A stretch of 64,000 nucleotides of DNA from Halomonas alkalicola (GTDB lineage: Bacteria; Pseudomonadota; Gammaproteobacteria; Pseudomonadales; Halomonadaceae), in the NCBI RefSeq assembly GCF_030704205.1, contig NZ_CP131913.1, forward strand, positions 1,426,001 to 1,490,000, written 5' to 3'. Of this stretch, positions 56,843 to 64,000 are shown piece after piece (within the stretch, counting starts at the first letter, position 1; each line of letters starts with the position of its first letter). A program made the position numbers and the translations under genes. The notes under the pieces were generated by a model. That model saw nothing but the letters and a program-made list of their open reading frames with translations. It was not told where the DNA came from and searched no databases.

Positions 56843-57762
56843 GGCCGCCCTCCCTCATCATCGTCCGCGAAGGCGCTCTCCCCCTCGGCTTCCAGGTCGT
56901 CCAGGTCGCCGGCCTCGTCCGCCTCCACCGGGGTACGGGCGCGCACGTGGATCGGTGAAAGCGGGGCGTTCTGCACGATCTCGATCATCGCCTCCTTGGC
57001 GAGCTCGAGGATCGCCATGAAGGTGACGATCACCCCCGCCCGCCCCTCCTCCAGGCTGAACAGCGCCTCGAAGGGGGTGAAGTGATCGTGGCCGAGCCGC
57101 TCCATGATGGCCAGCATGCGCTCCCGGGTCGAGAGCACCTCGCGGCTGATATGGTGCGACTGCACCAGCTCGGCGCGGCGCAGGATGCCGGCCAGGGCTC
57201 CGAGCAGCTCGCCGAGCTCCACGTCCGGATGGATCACCCGCGACTCCAGCGGCGGCAGCAGCGCCCGCGCCGGGAACCAGTCTCGCCCCAGGCGCGGCAG
57301 CTCGGCCAGCGCCTCGGCGGCATGCTTGAGCCGCTCGTACTCCTGCAGGCGCCGGATCAGCTCGGCTCGCGGATCCTCCTCCTCGCCGTCGCCGCCCTCC
57401 TTCGGCGGGCGCGGCAGCAGGGTGCGCGACTTGATCTCGGCCAGCATCGCCGCCATCAGCAGGTACTCGCCGGCCAGCTCGATCTCCATGGCCTTCATCA
57501 GCTCCACGTACTCGATGTACTGGCGGGTGATGGCGGCCACGTCGATGGCCAAGATGTCGAGGTTCTGGCGGCGGATCAGGTAGAGCAGCAGGTCGAGGGG
57601 CCCCTCGAAGGCCTCCAGAAAGACCCGCAGCGCCTCCGGCGGGATATAGAGATCCTCGGGCAGCTCGGTGATCGGCTCGTCGAACAGCCTTCCGAGCACC
57701 GCGGCGTGCTGGGCCGCGGCGACGCTCTGCTCGGGGCTGGCGGTATCGGGGGTGGCGCTCAC
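56839..57762 (-). CDS. scpA: Segregation and condensation protein A
   Basis: A 307-residue kleisin subunit linking SMC/MksB-type heads. FEGPLDLLLYLI near residue 55 and the C-terminal winged helix FEALFSLEEGRAGVIVTFMAILEL are characteristic. The GTG at 57762 has GGAGAGG about eight bases upstream; an ATG ten codons upstream lies over that site and is rejected. It is the first gene of scpA-scpB-rluB. An acidic tail follows the core. Confidence 0.93.
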   Translation of the reverse strand: MSATPDTASPEQSVAAAQHAAVLGRLFDEPITELPEDLYIPPEALRVFLEAFEGPLDLLLYLIRRQNLDILAIDVAAITRQYIEYVELMKAMEIELAGEYLLMAAMLAEIKSRTLLPRPPKEGGDGEEEDPRAELIRRLQEYERLKHAAEALAELPRLGRDWFPARALLPPLESRVIHPDVELGELLGALAGILRRAELVQSHHISREVLSTRERMLAIMERLGHDHFTPFEALFSLEEGRAGVIVTFMAILELAKEAMIEIVQNAPLSPIHVRARTPVEADEAGDLDDLEAEGESAFADDDEGGRP

Positions 57763-57873
57763 GCGGCGTGCCTCTCCGGGACGCAGGATCAACGGGGCAG
57801 TCTAGCAAGAGCAGGGCGCCGGAGATAGTTCTGCCGCCGCTTCTGCCGACATGCCGCCAGCGCTCGAGGCTAT

Positions 57874-57969
57874 CCCGGCGACAGGCCTTCAGGGAGGCGC
57901 TGTGAATACCTCCCTGTACGCTACCGACGCCATCCATGGCGTAGGACCTCCCTTTCGGCCTGTCCCCGG
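57874..57969. repeat. Three-stem inverted-repeat intergenic element
   Basis: Outer arms CCGGCGACAGGCC (57875-57887) and GGCCTGTCCCCGG (57957-57969, one mismatch) enclose two hairpins: CAGGGAGG/CCTCCCTG (57890-57897, 57909-57916) and ACGCCAT-CC-ATGGCGT (57927-57942). The 96-bp unit can fold as a three-way junction. It lies in the 235-bp gap between radD and scpA. It looks like a dispersed REP-like element, but only one copy is present in this window. Confidence 0.6.
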
Positions 57970-57997
57970 CGCCTCTCGCTCGGACCGTGCATGCCTG

Positions 57998-59881
57998 CTA
58001 CTCAGCCTCGCTGGCCTTGCGATAGCGCCCGACATAGTCGAAGAGCTTCTCGCGCACCTGCCAGTGGCGGCCCACCTTGCGCCCCACCACGAAGTCGGGG
58101 TGGCGCAGGCGGCGGCGCTCGGCCACGACCTCCTCCGGCGTGGTGGGCCGGAACGGCACGCCGGGCGCCCGCAGGTGATCGCGCAGGAAGGCCGCGGCGA
58201 AGGCACCGCGCTGGGCCGGGGTCTCCAGGGCGAACCACTCGGCCAGCGTCACGCCCTCCTCGTCGTGGTAGGTGACCCTGAGCCGCGGCAGCCCGCGGCC
58301 GTTGACGGTGGCCTCGAGCTGCATGCCGGCCACCCGCAGCACCCGGGCATCCTTGAGGCGCAGCGCCGCCTTCAGCTTGTCATCGGCGTCCACCAGCAGG
58401 GTCTGGCAGCCGTGGCAGCGCCGGGCGGCGATATCGTTCTCGGCGCCGCACTCCCCGCACACCTTGAAGCGAAAGCGAAAGTCGCACTGCCGCCTTTTCC
58501 CGGCGCCCGATGCCACGCCGCGTTTTTCGGCGCCCGACGCCGCGCCACGGGCCTGCGGCTCGTCCTCCACCAGCCCCTGGCAGCGGCGGCCGAAGTGCTC
58601 GATCACCAGCTCGCCGTCGCGCTTGCCCCAGAAGAGGTTGGCGTGGCCGCAGGCGGGGCACGGGACCTGCACCGGCTCGCTGTCGGAGGCGGGCTTCGGG
58701 GAGCCCACCTCCGGCGCATAGAGGTCCCAGGGGTTGCCGGCGTAGTCGAGGATCAGGCAGTCACGCTTGCCAGGCGAGAGGCGCAGCCCGCGGCCGACGA
58801 TCTGCTGGTAGAGGCTCACCGACTCGGTGGGACGCAGGATGGCGATGAGATCCACATGGGGCGCATCGAAGCCGGTGGTGAGCACCGCCACGTTGACCAG
58901 GTACTTGAGCTCGCGGGCCTTGAAGGCGGCGATGAGCCGCTCGCGCTCGGCCAGGGGGGTCTCGCCGGTGACCAGCGCCGCCTCGGCGGCGGGCAGGTAG
59001 CCGAGGATCTCCTCGGCGTGGGCTACGCTTGCTGCGAAGAGCATCACCCCCTGGCGGTCGCGGGCGCGCTCGATGACCTCGGCGATGATCCCCGGGGTGG
59101 CGCGGTGGCCCGCCACGACCCGGTTGAGCTCCTCCTCCCGGAACAGCCCGCTGGCCGAGGGGGACAGCACCGAGAAATCATAGCGCAGCTCCTCTCCGTC
59201 CCTGAACAGGGCCGCGTCGATGCGCCGCGGCTCGGCCAGATAGCCCTGCTTCACCATCAGCCGCAGCGGCTGCTCGAAGACGCAGTCGCGAAAGAAGCAG
59301 TCGTCATCGCCTCGCACCATGCCGTGATGGTGGCGGTGGTAGATGAATCCCTGGCCCAGCCGATAGGGGGTGGCGGTCAGCCCCAGCACCTTGAGGCGCG
59401 GGTTGGCCGCGCGCAGCGCCTCGATCACCCGGCGGTAGCTGGCGTCCTCGGGGGGGGAGACCCGGTGGCATTCATCGATCACCAGCAGGGTGAAGGGGCC
59501 GCGCGGATGGTCCGGTGCGGCGAAGCTCTCGAGGCTTCGCACCACCGACTGTACCGAGCCGAACACCACCTGGCGGGCGCTCTCCTTGCGCTTGCGCTTA
59601 AGGCCCGCGCTGAAGATGTCCGCCGCAAGCCCATAGGCCAGGTACTTGGCATGGTTCTGCTCCACCAGCTCGCGCACGTGGGCCAGCACCAACACCCGCC
59701 CCCGGGCCAGGCGCGCCAGCTCGGCGATCACCAGGGACTTGCCGCTGCCGGTGGGCAGCACCACCGCGGCGGGGTCGTCCGAGCCGCGAAAGTGCTCGAT
59801 CACCCGTCGCACCGCCTCCTGCTGGTAGGGGCGCAGGCTGGGGGGCGCGGCGAGAGCATCGAGGGAGAGGGGCACGGTCAT
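57998..59881 (-). CDS. radD: RadD-like DEAD/DEAH-box helicase
   Basis: A 627-residue superfamily II protein related to E. coli RadD/YejH (586), which helps repair and limits recombination intermediates. Walker A LPTGSGKS is near residue 43-50, the DECH box near 135, the SAT-equivalent LTATPYR near 165, and [13 protein letters not shown] near 345. Zinc-ribbon cysteines follow ([20 protein letters not shown]...CHGC). Near 455-475 a nine-residue repeat ([18 protein letters not shown]) suggests a small in-frame duplication. Confidence 0.9.
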   Translation of the reverse strand: MTVPLSLDALAAPPSLRPYQQEAVRRVIEHFRGSDDPAAVVLPTGSGKSLVIAELARLARGRVLVLAHVRELVEQNHAKYLAYGLAADIFSAGLKRKRKESARQVVFGSVQSVVRSLESFAAPDHPRGPFTLLVIDECHRVSPPEDASYRRVIEALRAANPRLKVLGLTATPYRLGQGFIYHRHHHGMVRGDDDCFFRDCVFEQPLRLMVKQGYLAEPRRIDAALFRDGEELRYDFSVLSPSASGLFREEELNRVVAGHRATPGIIAEVIERARDRQGVMLFAASVAHAEEILGYLPAAEAALVTGETPLAERERLIAAFKARELKYLVNVAVLTTGFDAPHVDLIAILRPTESVSLYQQIVGRGLRLSPGKRDCLILDYAGNPWDLYAPEVGSPKPASDSEPVQVPCPACGHANLFWGKRDGELVIEHFGRRCQGLVEDEPQARGAASGAEKRGVASGAGKRRQCDFRFRFKVCGECGAENDIAARRCHGCQTLLVDADDKLKAALRLKDARVLRVAGMQLEATVNGRGLPRLRVTYHDEEGVTLAEWFALETPAQRGAFAAAFLRDHLRAPGVPFRPTTPEEVVAERRRLRHPDFVVGRKVGRHWQVREKLFDYVGRYRKASEAE

Positions 59882-59929
59882 GGCAGGGCCCAGATAAGCG
59901 AAGCCGCCATTCTAGCGGCTTGCCATGGA

Positions 59930-60751
59930 TCAACCCAAACGGCGGCTGTCAAAGCGGGCCGGGCGTTTTTCCAGGCGGGCGGCGACCGCCTCCTGCTGCT
60001 CGGCGCTGCCCAGCAGCTCGGCCTGCAAGCGGGCCTCCAGGGCCAGGCGCTCACGAAACCCCAGGTCGGGCGCCATCTCGAAGAGGGTACGTGCTGCCGC
60101 CACCGCCCTGGGCGAGCGCGCGGCGATGGCCCGAGCGCTCACCAAGGCGGAGGCCTCGGGCGTCTCACTCAGGCGGGTGGCCAGACCCATGGCAACGGCC
60201 TCATCGCCACTTACCTTGCGCCCGCTCCAGGTCAGTTCCTGGAGTGCGTCCCGACGCAGTCCGGCGCCGGTCACGCTGATCGCCATATCGGGGATGATGC
60301 CCCAGTCGATCTCCAGCAGGCCCAGCCGCGCCTCGGGGTGCACCACGCGAATATCCGCGCCCAGGGCGATCTGCAGGCCGCCGCCATAGACATGACCGTG
60401 CAGGGCGGCAATCACCGGCACCCCGGCGTTGCGCCAGCCCAGCGCCAGGCGCTGTACCGGATTGATGCCGGCCTCGTCGGCCTCGAGCAGCGACGGCAGC
60501 CGCGCCGGCTGGCCCATGATGGCCCCCATATCCAGGCCGGCGCAGAAGCTCTCGCCCTCACCGGCCAGCACCACGGCGCGCAGGCCATCGAGCGCGGCCA
60601 GGCGGCGCGGGGCCGCCAGCAGGCCGTCGATCATCGCCCAGTCCAGGCCATTGTGGGCCTCCGGTCGGCTCAGGGTGACCTCGGCCACCCCCGCTTCGAC
60701 GCCGAGACGCACCCGCCCCTCGAACCGCTCCTCCATGCTTCTTCCATCCAT
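59930..60751 (-). CDS. Enoyl-CoA hydratase/isomerase family protein (crotonase)
   Basis: A 273-residue crotonase-fold protein. The CoA oxyanion hole blocks GEGESFCAGLDMGAI (near 70) and HGHVYGGGLQIALGADIR (near 118) are intact; the catalytic region reads RLGLLEIDWGIIPD. It could act in beta-oxidation or on another acyl-CoA; substrate is not predictable. ATG 60751 lies nine bases after AGGAGG. It is 48 bp upstream of radD on the same strand. Confidence 0.9.
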   Translation of the reverse strand: MDGRSMEERFEGRVRLGVEAGVAEVTLSRPEAHNGLDWAMIDGLLAAPRRLAALDGLRAVVLAGEGESFCAGLDMGAIMGQPARLPSLLEADEAGINPVQRLALGWRNAGVPVIAALHGHVYGGGLQIALGADIRVVHPEARLGLLEIDWGIIPDMAISVTGAGLRRDALQELTWSGRKVSGDEAVAMGLATRLSETPEASALVSARAIAARSPRAVAAARTLFEMAPDLGFRERLALEARLQAELLGSAEQQEAVAARLEKRPARFDSRRLG

Positions 60752-60848
60752 CTGGCCAGTCCTCCTGTTCGGCACCATGGCATCGAGTGTGCCGGGCCCG
60801 GGTCGCGCATTCAAACACTCGTTTCATGCCGAGGGCGACTCAAGACGA

Positions 60849-60874
60849 CAAAGGCGGCCCGAAGGCCGCCTTTG
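60849..60874 (-). terminator. Terminator of purL
   Basis: An 11-bp stem (CAAAGGCGGCC and its complement) with a 4-base loop, 41 bp after the purL stop, followed on the minus strand by TCGTCTTG. Confidence 0.85.
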
Positions 60875-60914
60875 ATCTCCTGCTGGAGGGATGCTGCTGC
60901 GCGAGGTCGGTGAA

Positions 60915-63900
60915 TCAGCCCACCCAGACCCTGGCGTTGCGGAACAGGCGCAGCCAGGCGCCGTCCCGGGTCCACTCGGCCGGACGCCAGGAGTTGGTCA
61001 CCGCGCGCACCACCCGCTCCGGATGGGGCATCATGATGGTGGCGCGGCCATCCGGGGTGGTCAGGCCGGTGATGCCGGAGGGCGAGCCGTTGGGGTTGGC
61101 CGGATAGCGGGTGGTGACCTGGCCGTGGTTGTCCAGGAAGCGCAGCGCCACCTGGCCATTGCCCTGCATGCTGCGCAGGTGGGCGCTGTCGCGGAACTCG
61201 GCGCGGCCTTCGCCATGGGCCACGGCGATGGGCAGGCGGGAGCCCTCCATGCCGGCCAGCAGGATCGAGGGGGTCTTCTCCACCTGCACCATGGCGACCC
61301 GGGCCTCGAACTGCTCGGACTCGTTGCGCACGAAGCGCGGCCACGACTCGGCCCCGGGGATCAGCTCCTTGAGCTGGGAGAGCATCTGGCAGCCGTTGCA
61401 GACGCCCAGCGAGAAGCTGTCGTCACGCTGGAAGAAGGCCGCGAACTGCTCCCGGGCGCGCTCGTTGAAGAGCACCGACTTGGCCCAGCCGCCGCCGGCC
61501 CCCAGCACGTCGCCGTAGGAGAAGCCGCCGCAGGCCACCAGCCCCTTGAATTCATCCAGCGATACCCGGCCTGCCAGGATATCGCTCATGTGCACGTCCA
61601 CGGCCTCGAAGCCGGCGCGGTCGAAGGCCCAGGCCATCTCCACCTGGCCGTTGACGCCCTGCTCGCGCAGCACCGCCACCGAAGGCCGAGCCAAGTTGAG
61701 CCCGGGTGCCTGAAGATAGGGCGCGGCGACATCCTCGTCGACGTCGAAGGCGGGGGTGGCGGAGAGACCCGGATCGCGGTCATCGAGCAGGCCGTCGAAC
61801 TCGCTCTTGGCGCACTCCGGGTTGTCGCGCAGCGCCTGCAGGCGGTAGCTGGTCTCGGACCAGGTGCGCTGGGCCAGCATGCGGGTGGTCTCCAGCAGCG
61901 GCTCCTCGAAGAGGGTGACCCGCACCTGGTCGTCGTAGCGGGGCCGGGCGATGACGCCGCAGGTCTCGATGCCGGCGGCGGCGAACTGGGCCAGCACCTC
62001 CTCGGTGTGCTGGCGGTTGACCTGGATCACCGCGCCGAGCTCCTCGGCGAACAGCGCATTCACCGCCTCGGCGGGCTCGTCGACCAGCCAGTCGAGCTTG
62101 ATCTCGAGGCCGGCGTGGGCGGCGAAGGCCATCTCCAGCAGGGTCACCAGCAGGCCGCCGTCGCTGCGATCGTGATAGGCGAGCAGCTTGCCCTCGGCGT
62201 TGAGCCCCTGGATCACCGCGAAGAAGGCCTTGAGGTCCTCCGGGTCGTCCAGGTCCGGGCACTCGCTGCCCACCTGGCCATAGACCTGGGCCAGCGCCGA
62301 GCCGCCCAGGCGGTTCTTGCCGCCGCCCAGGTCGATCAGCAGCAGGTCGGACTCGTCCTGCTCAAGGTTGATCTGGGGGGTCAGGGTCTTCAGCGCATCG
62401 GTGACCGGCGCGAAGCCGGTGACGATCAGCGACAGCGGCGAGGTGATGCTCTTCTCCTCCCGCTCGCCGTGCCCTTCATCAGAGCCGCTCTCCTCCTGCC
62501 AGGCGGTGCGCATGGACATGGAGTCCTTGCCCACCGGGATGGCGATGCCGAGCGCCGGGCAGAGCTCCATGCCCACGGCGTGGACGGCGTCATGGAGCGC
62601 CTGGTTCTCGCCGGGGTGGTCGGCGGCGCTCATCCAGTTGGCGGAGAGCTTGATATCGCCGAGCTTGGCGATGGGCGCGGCGGCCAGGTTGGTGATCGCC
62701 TCGGCGACCGCCAGGCGGGCGCTGGCGGCGGGGTCGATCAGCGCCACCGGCGGACGCTCGCCCATGGCCATGGCCTCGCCGGCGTGGGTGTCGAAGCTGG
62801 CCGTGGTCACGGCGACATCGGCCACCGGCACCTGCCAGGGGCCGACCATCTGGTCGCGGGCCACCTGGCCGGTGATGGAGCGGTCGCCGATGGTGATCAG
62901 GAAGCTCTTGGAGGCCACGGTGGGCAGGCGCAGCACACGGTCCATGGCCTCGCGCAGGTCGAGGTTGTCGAGCATCACGCCGGGCATCTCGGTGCTCTGG
63001 CGGCTGAACTCGCGGGTCATCTTCGGCGGCTTGCCGAACAGCACGCTCATCGGCAGGTCGACGGGCTTGCTTTCGAAGTGGCCGTCGCGCACCTCCAGGT
63101 GGTGCGCCTCGGTGGCCTCGCCCACCACCGCATAGGGGCAGCGCTCGCGCTGGCACAGGGCGTCGAAGGTGTCGAGGTCCTCCGCGGCCACCGCCAGCAC
63201 GTAGCGCTCCTGGGCCTCGTTGCACCAGATCTCCAGCGGGCTCATGCCCGGCTCGGCGTTGGGCACCGCACGCAGGTCGAACAGGCCGCCGCGCTCGCCG
63301 TCCTTGACCAGCTCCGGCAGGGCGTTGGAGAGCCCGCCGGCGCCGACATCGTGGAAGAAGCGGATGGGGTTGGACTCGCCCAGGGCCCAGCAGCGGTCGA
63401 TCACCTCCTGGGCGCGACGCTCGATCTCGGGGTTGCCGCGCTGCACCGAGGCGAAGTCCAGGTCGGCGCTGGAGGTGCCGGAGGCCATGGAGGAGGCCGC
63501 GCCCCCGCCCAGGCCGATCAGCATGGCGGGGCCGCCCATCACGATCAGCTTGCCGCCGACGGGGATCTCGCCCTTCTGGACGTGGCCGTCGCGGATGTTG
63601 CCGTAGCCACCGGCGAGCATGATCGGCTTGTGGAAGCCGCGGCGCTCGATGCCGTTGGCCCCCAGGGTGTCCTGCTCGTAGGTACGGAAGTAGCCGGCCA
63701 GGTTGGGGCGGCCGAACTCGTTGTTGAAGGCCGCCCCGCCGATGGGGCCCTCCAGCATGATCTCGAGGGCCGAGACGATGCGCTCGGGCTTGCCGTAGTC
63801 GAAGGCCTCCCAGGGCTGCACGAACTCTGGAATGCGCAGGTTGGAGACGGTGAAGCCGGTGAGACCCGCCTTGGGCTTGCCGCCGATGCCGGTGGCGCCC

Positions 63901-64000
63901 TCGTCGCGGATCTCGCCGCCGGCGCCGGTGGCCGCGCCCGGATGCGGGGCGATGGCCGTGGGGTGGTTGTGGGTCTCCACCTTCATGAGAATCTGGATCG
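60915..64000 (-). CDS. purL: Phosphoribosylformylglycinamidine synthase, partial
   Basis: The C-terminal 1,027 codons of PurL; the N-terminus (about 270 residues by comparison with E. coli, 1295) lies beyond the right edge. It makes FGAM from FGAR, glutamine and [13 protein letters not shown] and the GxGGxIRDE region ([13 protein letters not shown]) open the visible part, and the C-terminal glutaminase has the nucleophile in LGVCNGCQM and the AHGEGR histidine. The Met at 63986 is internal, not the start. Confidence 0.97.
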   Translation of the reverse strand, partial: IQILMKVETHNHPTAIAPHPGAATGAGGEIRDEGATGIGGKPKAGLTGFTVSNLRIPEFVQPWEAFDYGKPERIVSALEIMLEGPIGGAAFNNEFGRPNLAGYFRTYEQDTLGANGIERRGFHKPIMLAGGYGNIRDGHVQKGEIPVGGKLIVMGGPAMLIGLGGGAASSMASGTSSADLDFASVQRGNPEIERRAQEVIDRCWALGESNPIRFFHDVGAGGLSNALPELVKDGERGGLFDLRAVPNAEPGMSPLEIWCNEAQERYVLAVAAEDLDTFDALCQRERCPYAVVGEATEAHHLEVRDGHFESKPVDLPMSVLFGKPPKMTREFSRQSTEMPGVMLDNLDLREAMDRVLRLPTVASKSFLITIGDRSITGQVARDQMVGPWQVPVADVAVTTASFDTHAGEAMAMGERPPVALIDPAASARLAVAEAITNLAAAPIAKLGDIKLSANWMSAADHPGENQALHDAVHAVGMELCPALGIAIPVGKDSMSMRTAWQEESGSDEGHGEREEKSITSPLSLIVTGFAPVTDALKTLTPQINLEQDESDLLLIDLGGGKNRLGGSALAQVYGQVGSECPDLDDPEDLKAFFAVIQGLNAEGKLLAYHDRSDGGLLVTLLEMAFAAHAGLEIKLDWLVDEPAEAVNALFAEELGAVIQVNRQHTEEVLAQFAAAGIETCGVIARPRYDDQVRVTLFEEPLLETTRMLAQRTWSETSYRLQALRDNPECAKSEFDGLLDDRDPGLSATPAFDVDEDVAAPYLQAPGLNLARPSVAVLREQGVNGQVEMAWAFDRAGFEAVDVHMSDILAGRVSLDEFKGLVACGGFSYGDVLGAGGGWAKSVLFNERAREQFAAFFQRDDSFSLGVCNGCQMLSQLKELIPGAESWPRFVRNESEQFEARVAMVQVEKTPSILLAGMEGSRLPIAVAHGEGRAEFRDSAHLRSMQGNGQVALRFLDNHGQVTTRYPANPNGSPSGITGLTTPDGRATIMMPHPERVVRAVTNSWRPAEWTRDGAWLRLFRNARVWVG

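Overview
The window is high-GC gammaproteobacterial chromosome. Gene order and protein character (cco-hemN-fnr block, VC_2705-type acetate symporter locus, aceEF-adk-tsaB-rsmJ, dapA-bamC-purC, scpA-scpB-rluB) point to a Halomonas-like member of the Halomonadaceae. That assignment is inference from synteny and from acidic, Ala/Arg-rich proteins; no rRNA gene is present. Almost all of the window is ordinary core genome. There is one insertion sequence and no prophage, CRISPR array or integrase.

Layout. 1-5.2 kb: prkA-yeaH stress kinase operon (yeaH cut by the left edge) and fadH. 5.4-5.9 kb: a five-gene tRNA operon (Val-Asp-Asp-Val-Asp). 6.4-17.5 kb: a complete cbb3 oxidase module, ccoNOQP, ccoGHIS, a TauE/SafE-like membrane protein, a divergent hemN and fnr, with Fnr-type boxes before ccoN, hemN and fnr. 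17.5-19.2 kb: ttcA and a DnaQ-like exonuclease. 19.2-33 kb: an acetate-use locus with a DUF294/CBS protein, an IS66 element, DUF485 protein, SLC5 symporter, a small membrane protein, an SLC5-fused hybrid sensor kinase, its LuxR-type response regulator and acs. 33-38 kb: sprT, a UPF0149 gene, a cardiolipin synthase, what looks like a deleted plsB, rsmJ, tsaB, adk. 38-43 kb: aceF-aceE. 43-50 kb: ampD, nadC, a GNAT gene, trmO, and the dapA-bamC-MBL-purC operon. 50-55 kb: prxQ, perM, a tusA-like gene, a bepA-like protease, nadA, two tRNA-Lys genes. 55-64 kb: scpA-scpB-rluB, radD, a crotonase and purL (cut by the right edge).

How it works together. The cco block makes and matures a high-affinity terminal oxidase: structural subunits, copper handling by CcoG/CcoI, assembly by CcoH/CcoS. 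The oxygen sensor Fnr is encoded in the same block and appears to drive ccoN and hemN and to repress itself. The acetate locus pairs uptake (DUF485 + symporter) with activation (Acs) under a CrbS/CrbR (MxtR/ErdR)-like two-component system.

What stands out. Three parts of the acetate locus are damaged within 12 kb: the kinase reading frame breaks at a run of ten C, acs breaks at a 10-bp tandem duplication that removes its catalytic lysine motif, and an IS66 copy with intact 8-bp target duplication sits in front of the symporter operon. nadC also breaks, at a GCC repeat, and plsB seems reduced to its two ends. All the small breaks lie in slippage-prone sequence, so base-calling or assembly error must be excluded before biology is claimed. 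Other leads are four copies of a palindromic operator-like motif beside the DUF294 gene, a HemN that lacks several residues of the active enzyme, and a 96-bp three-stem inverted-repeat element between scpA and radD.
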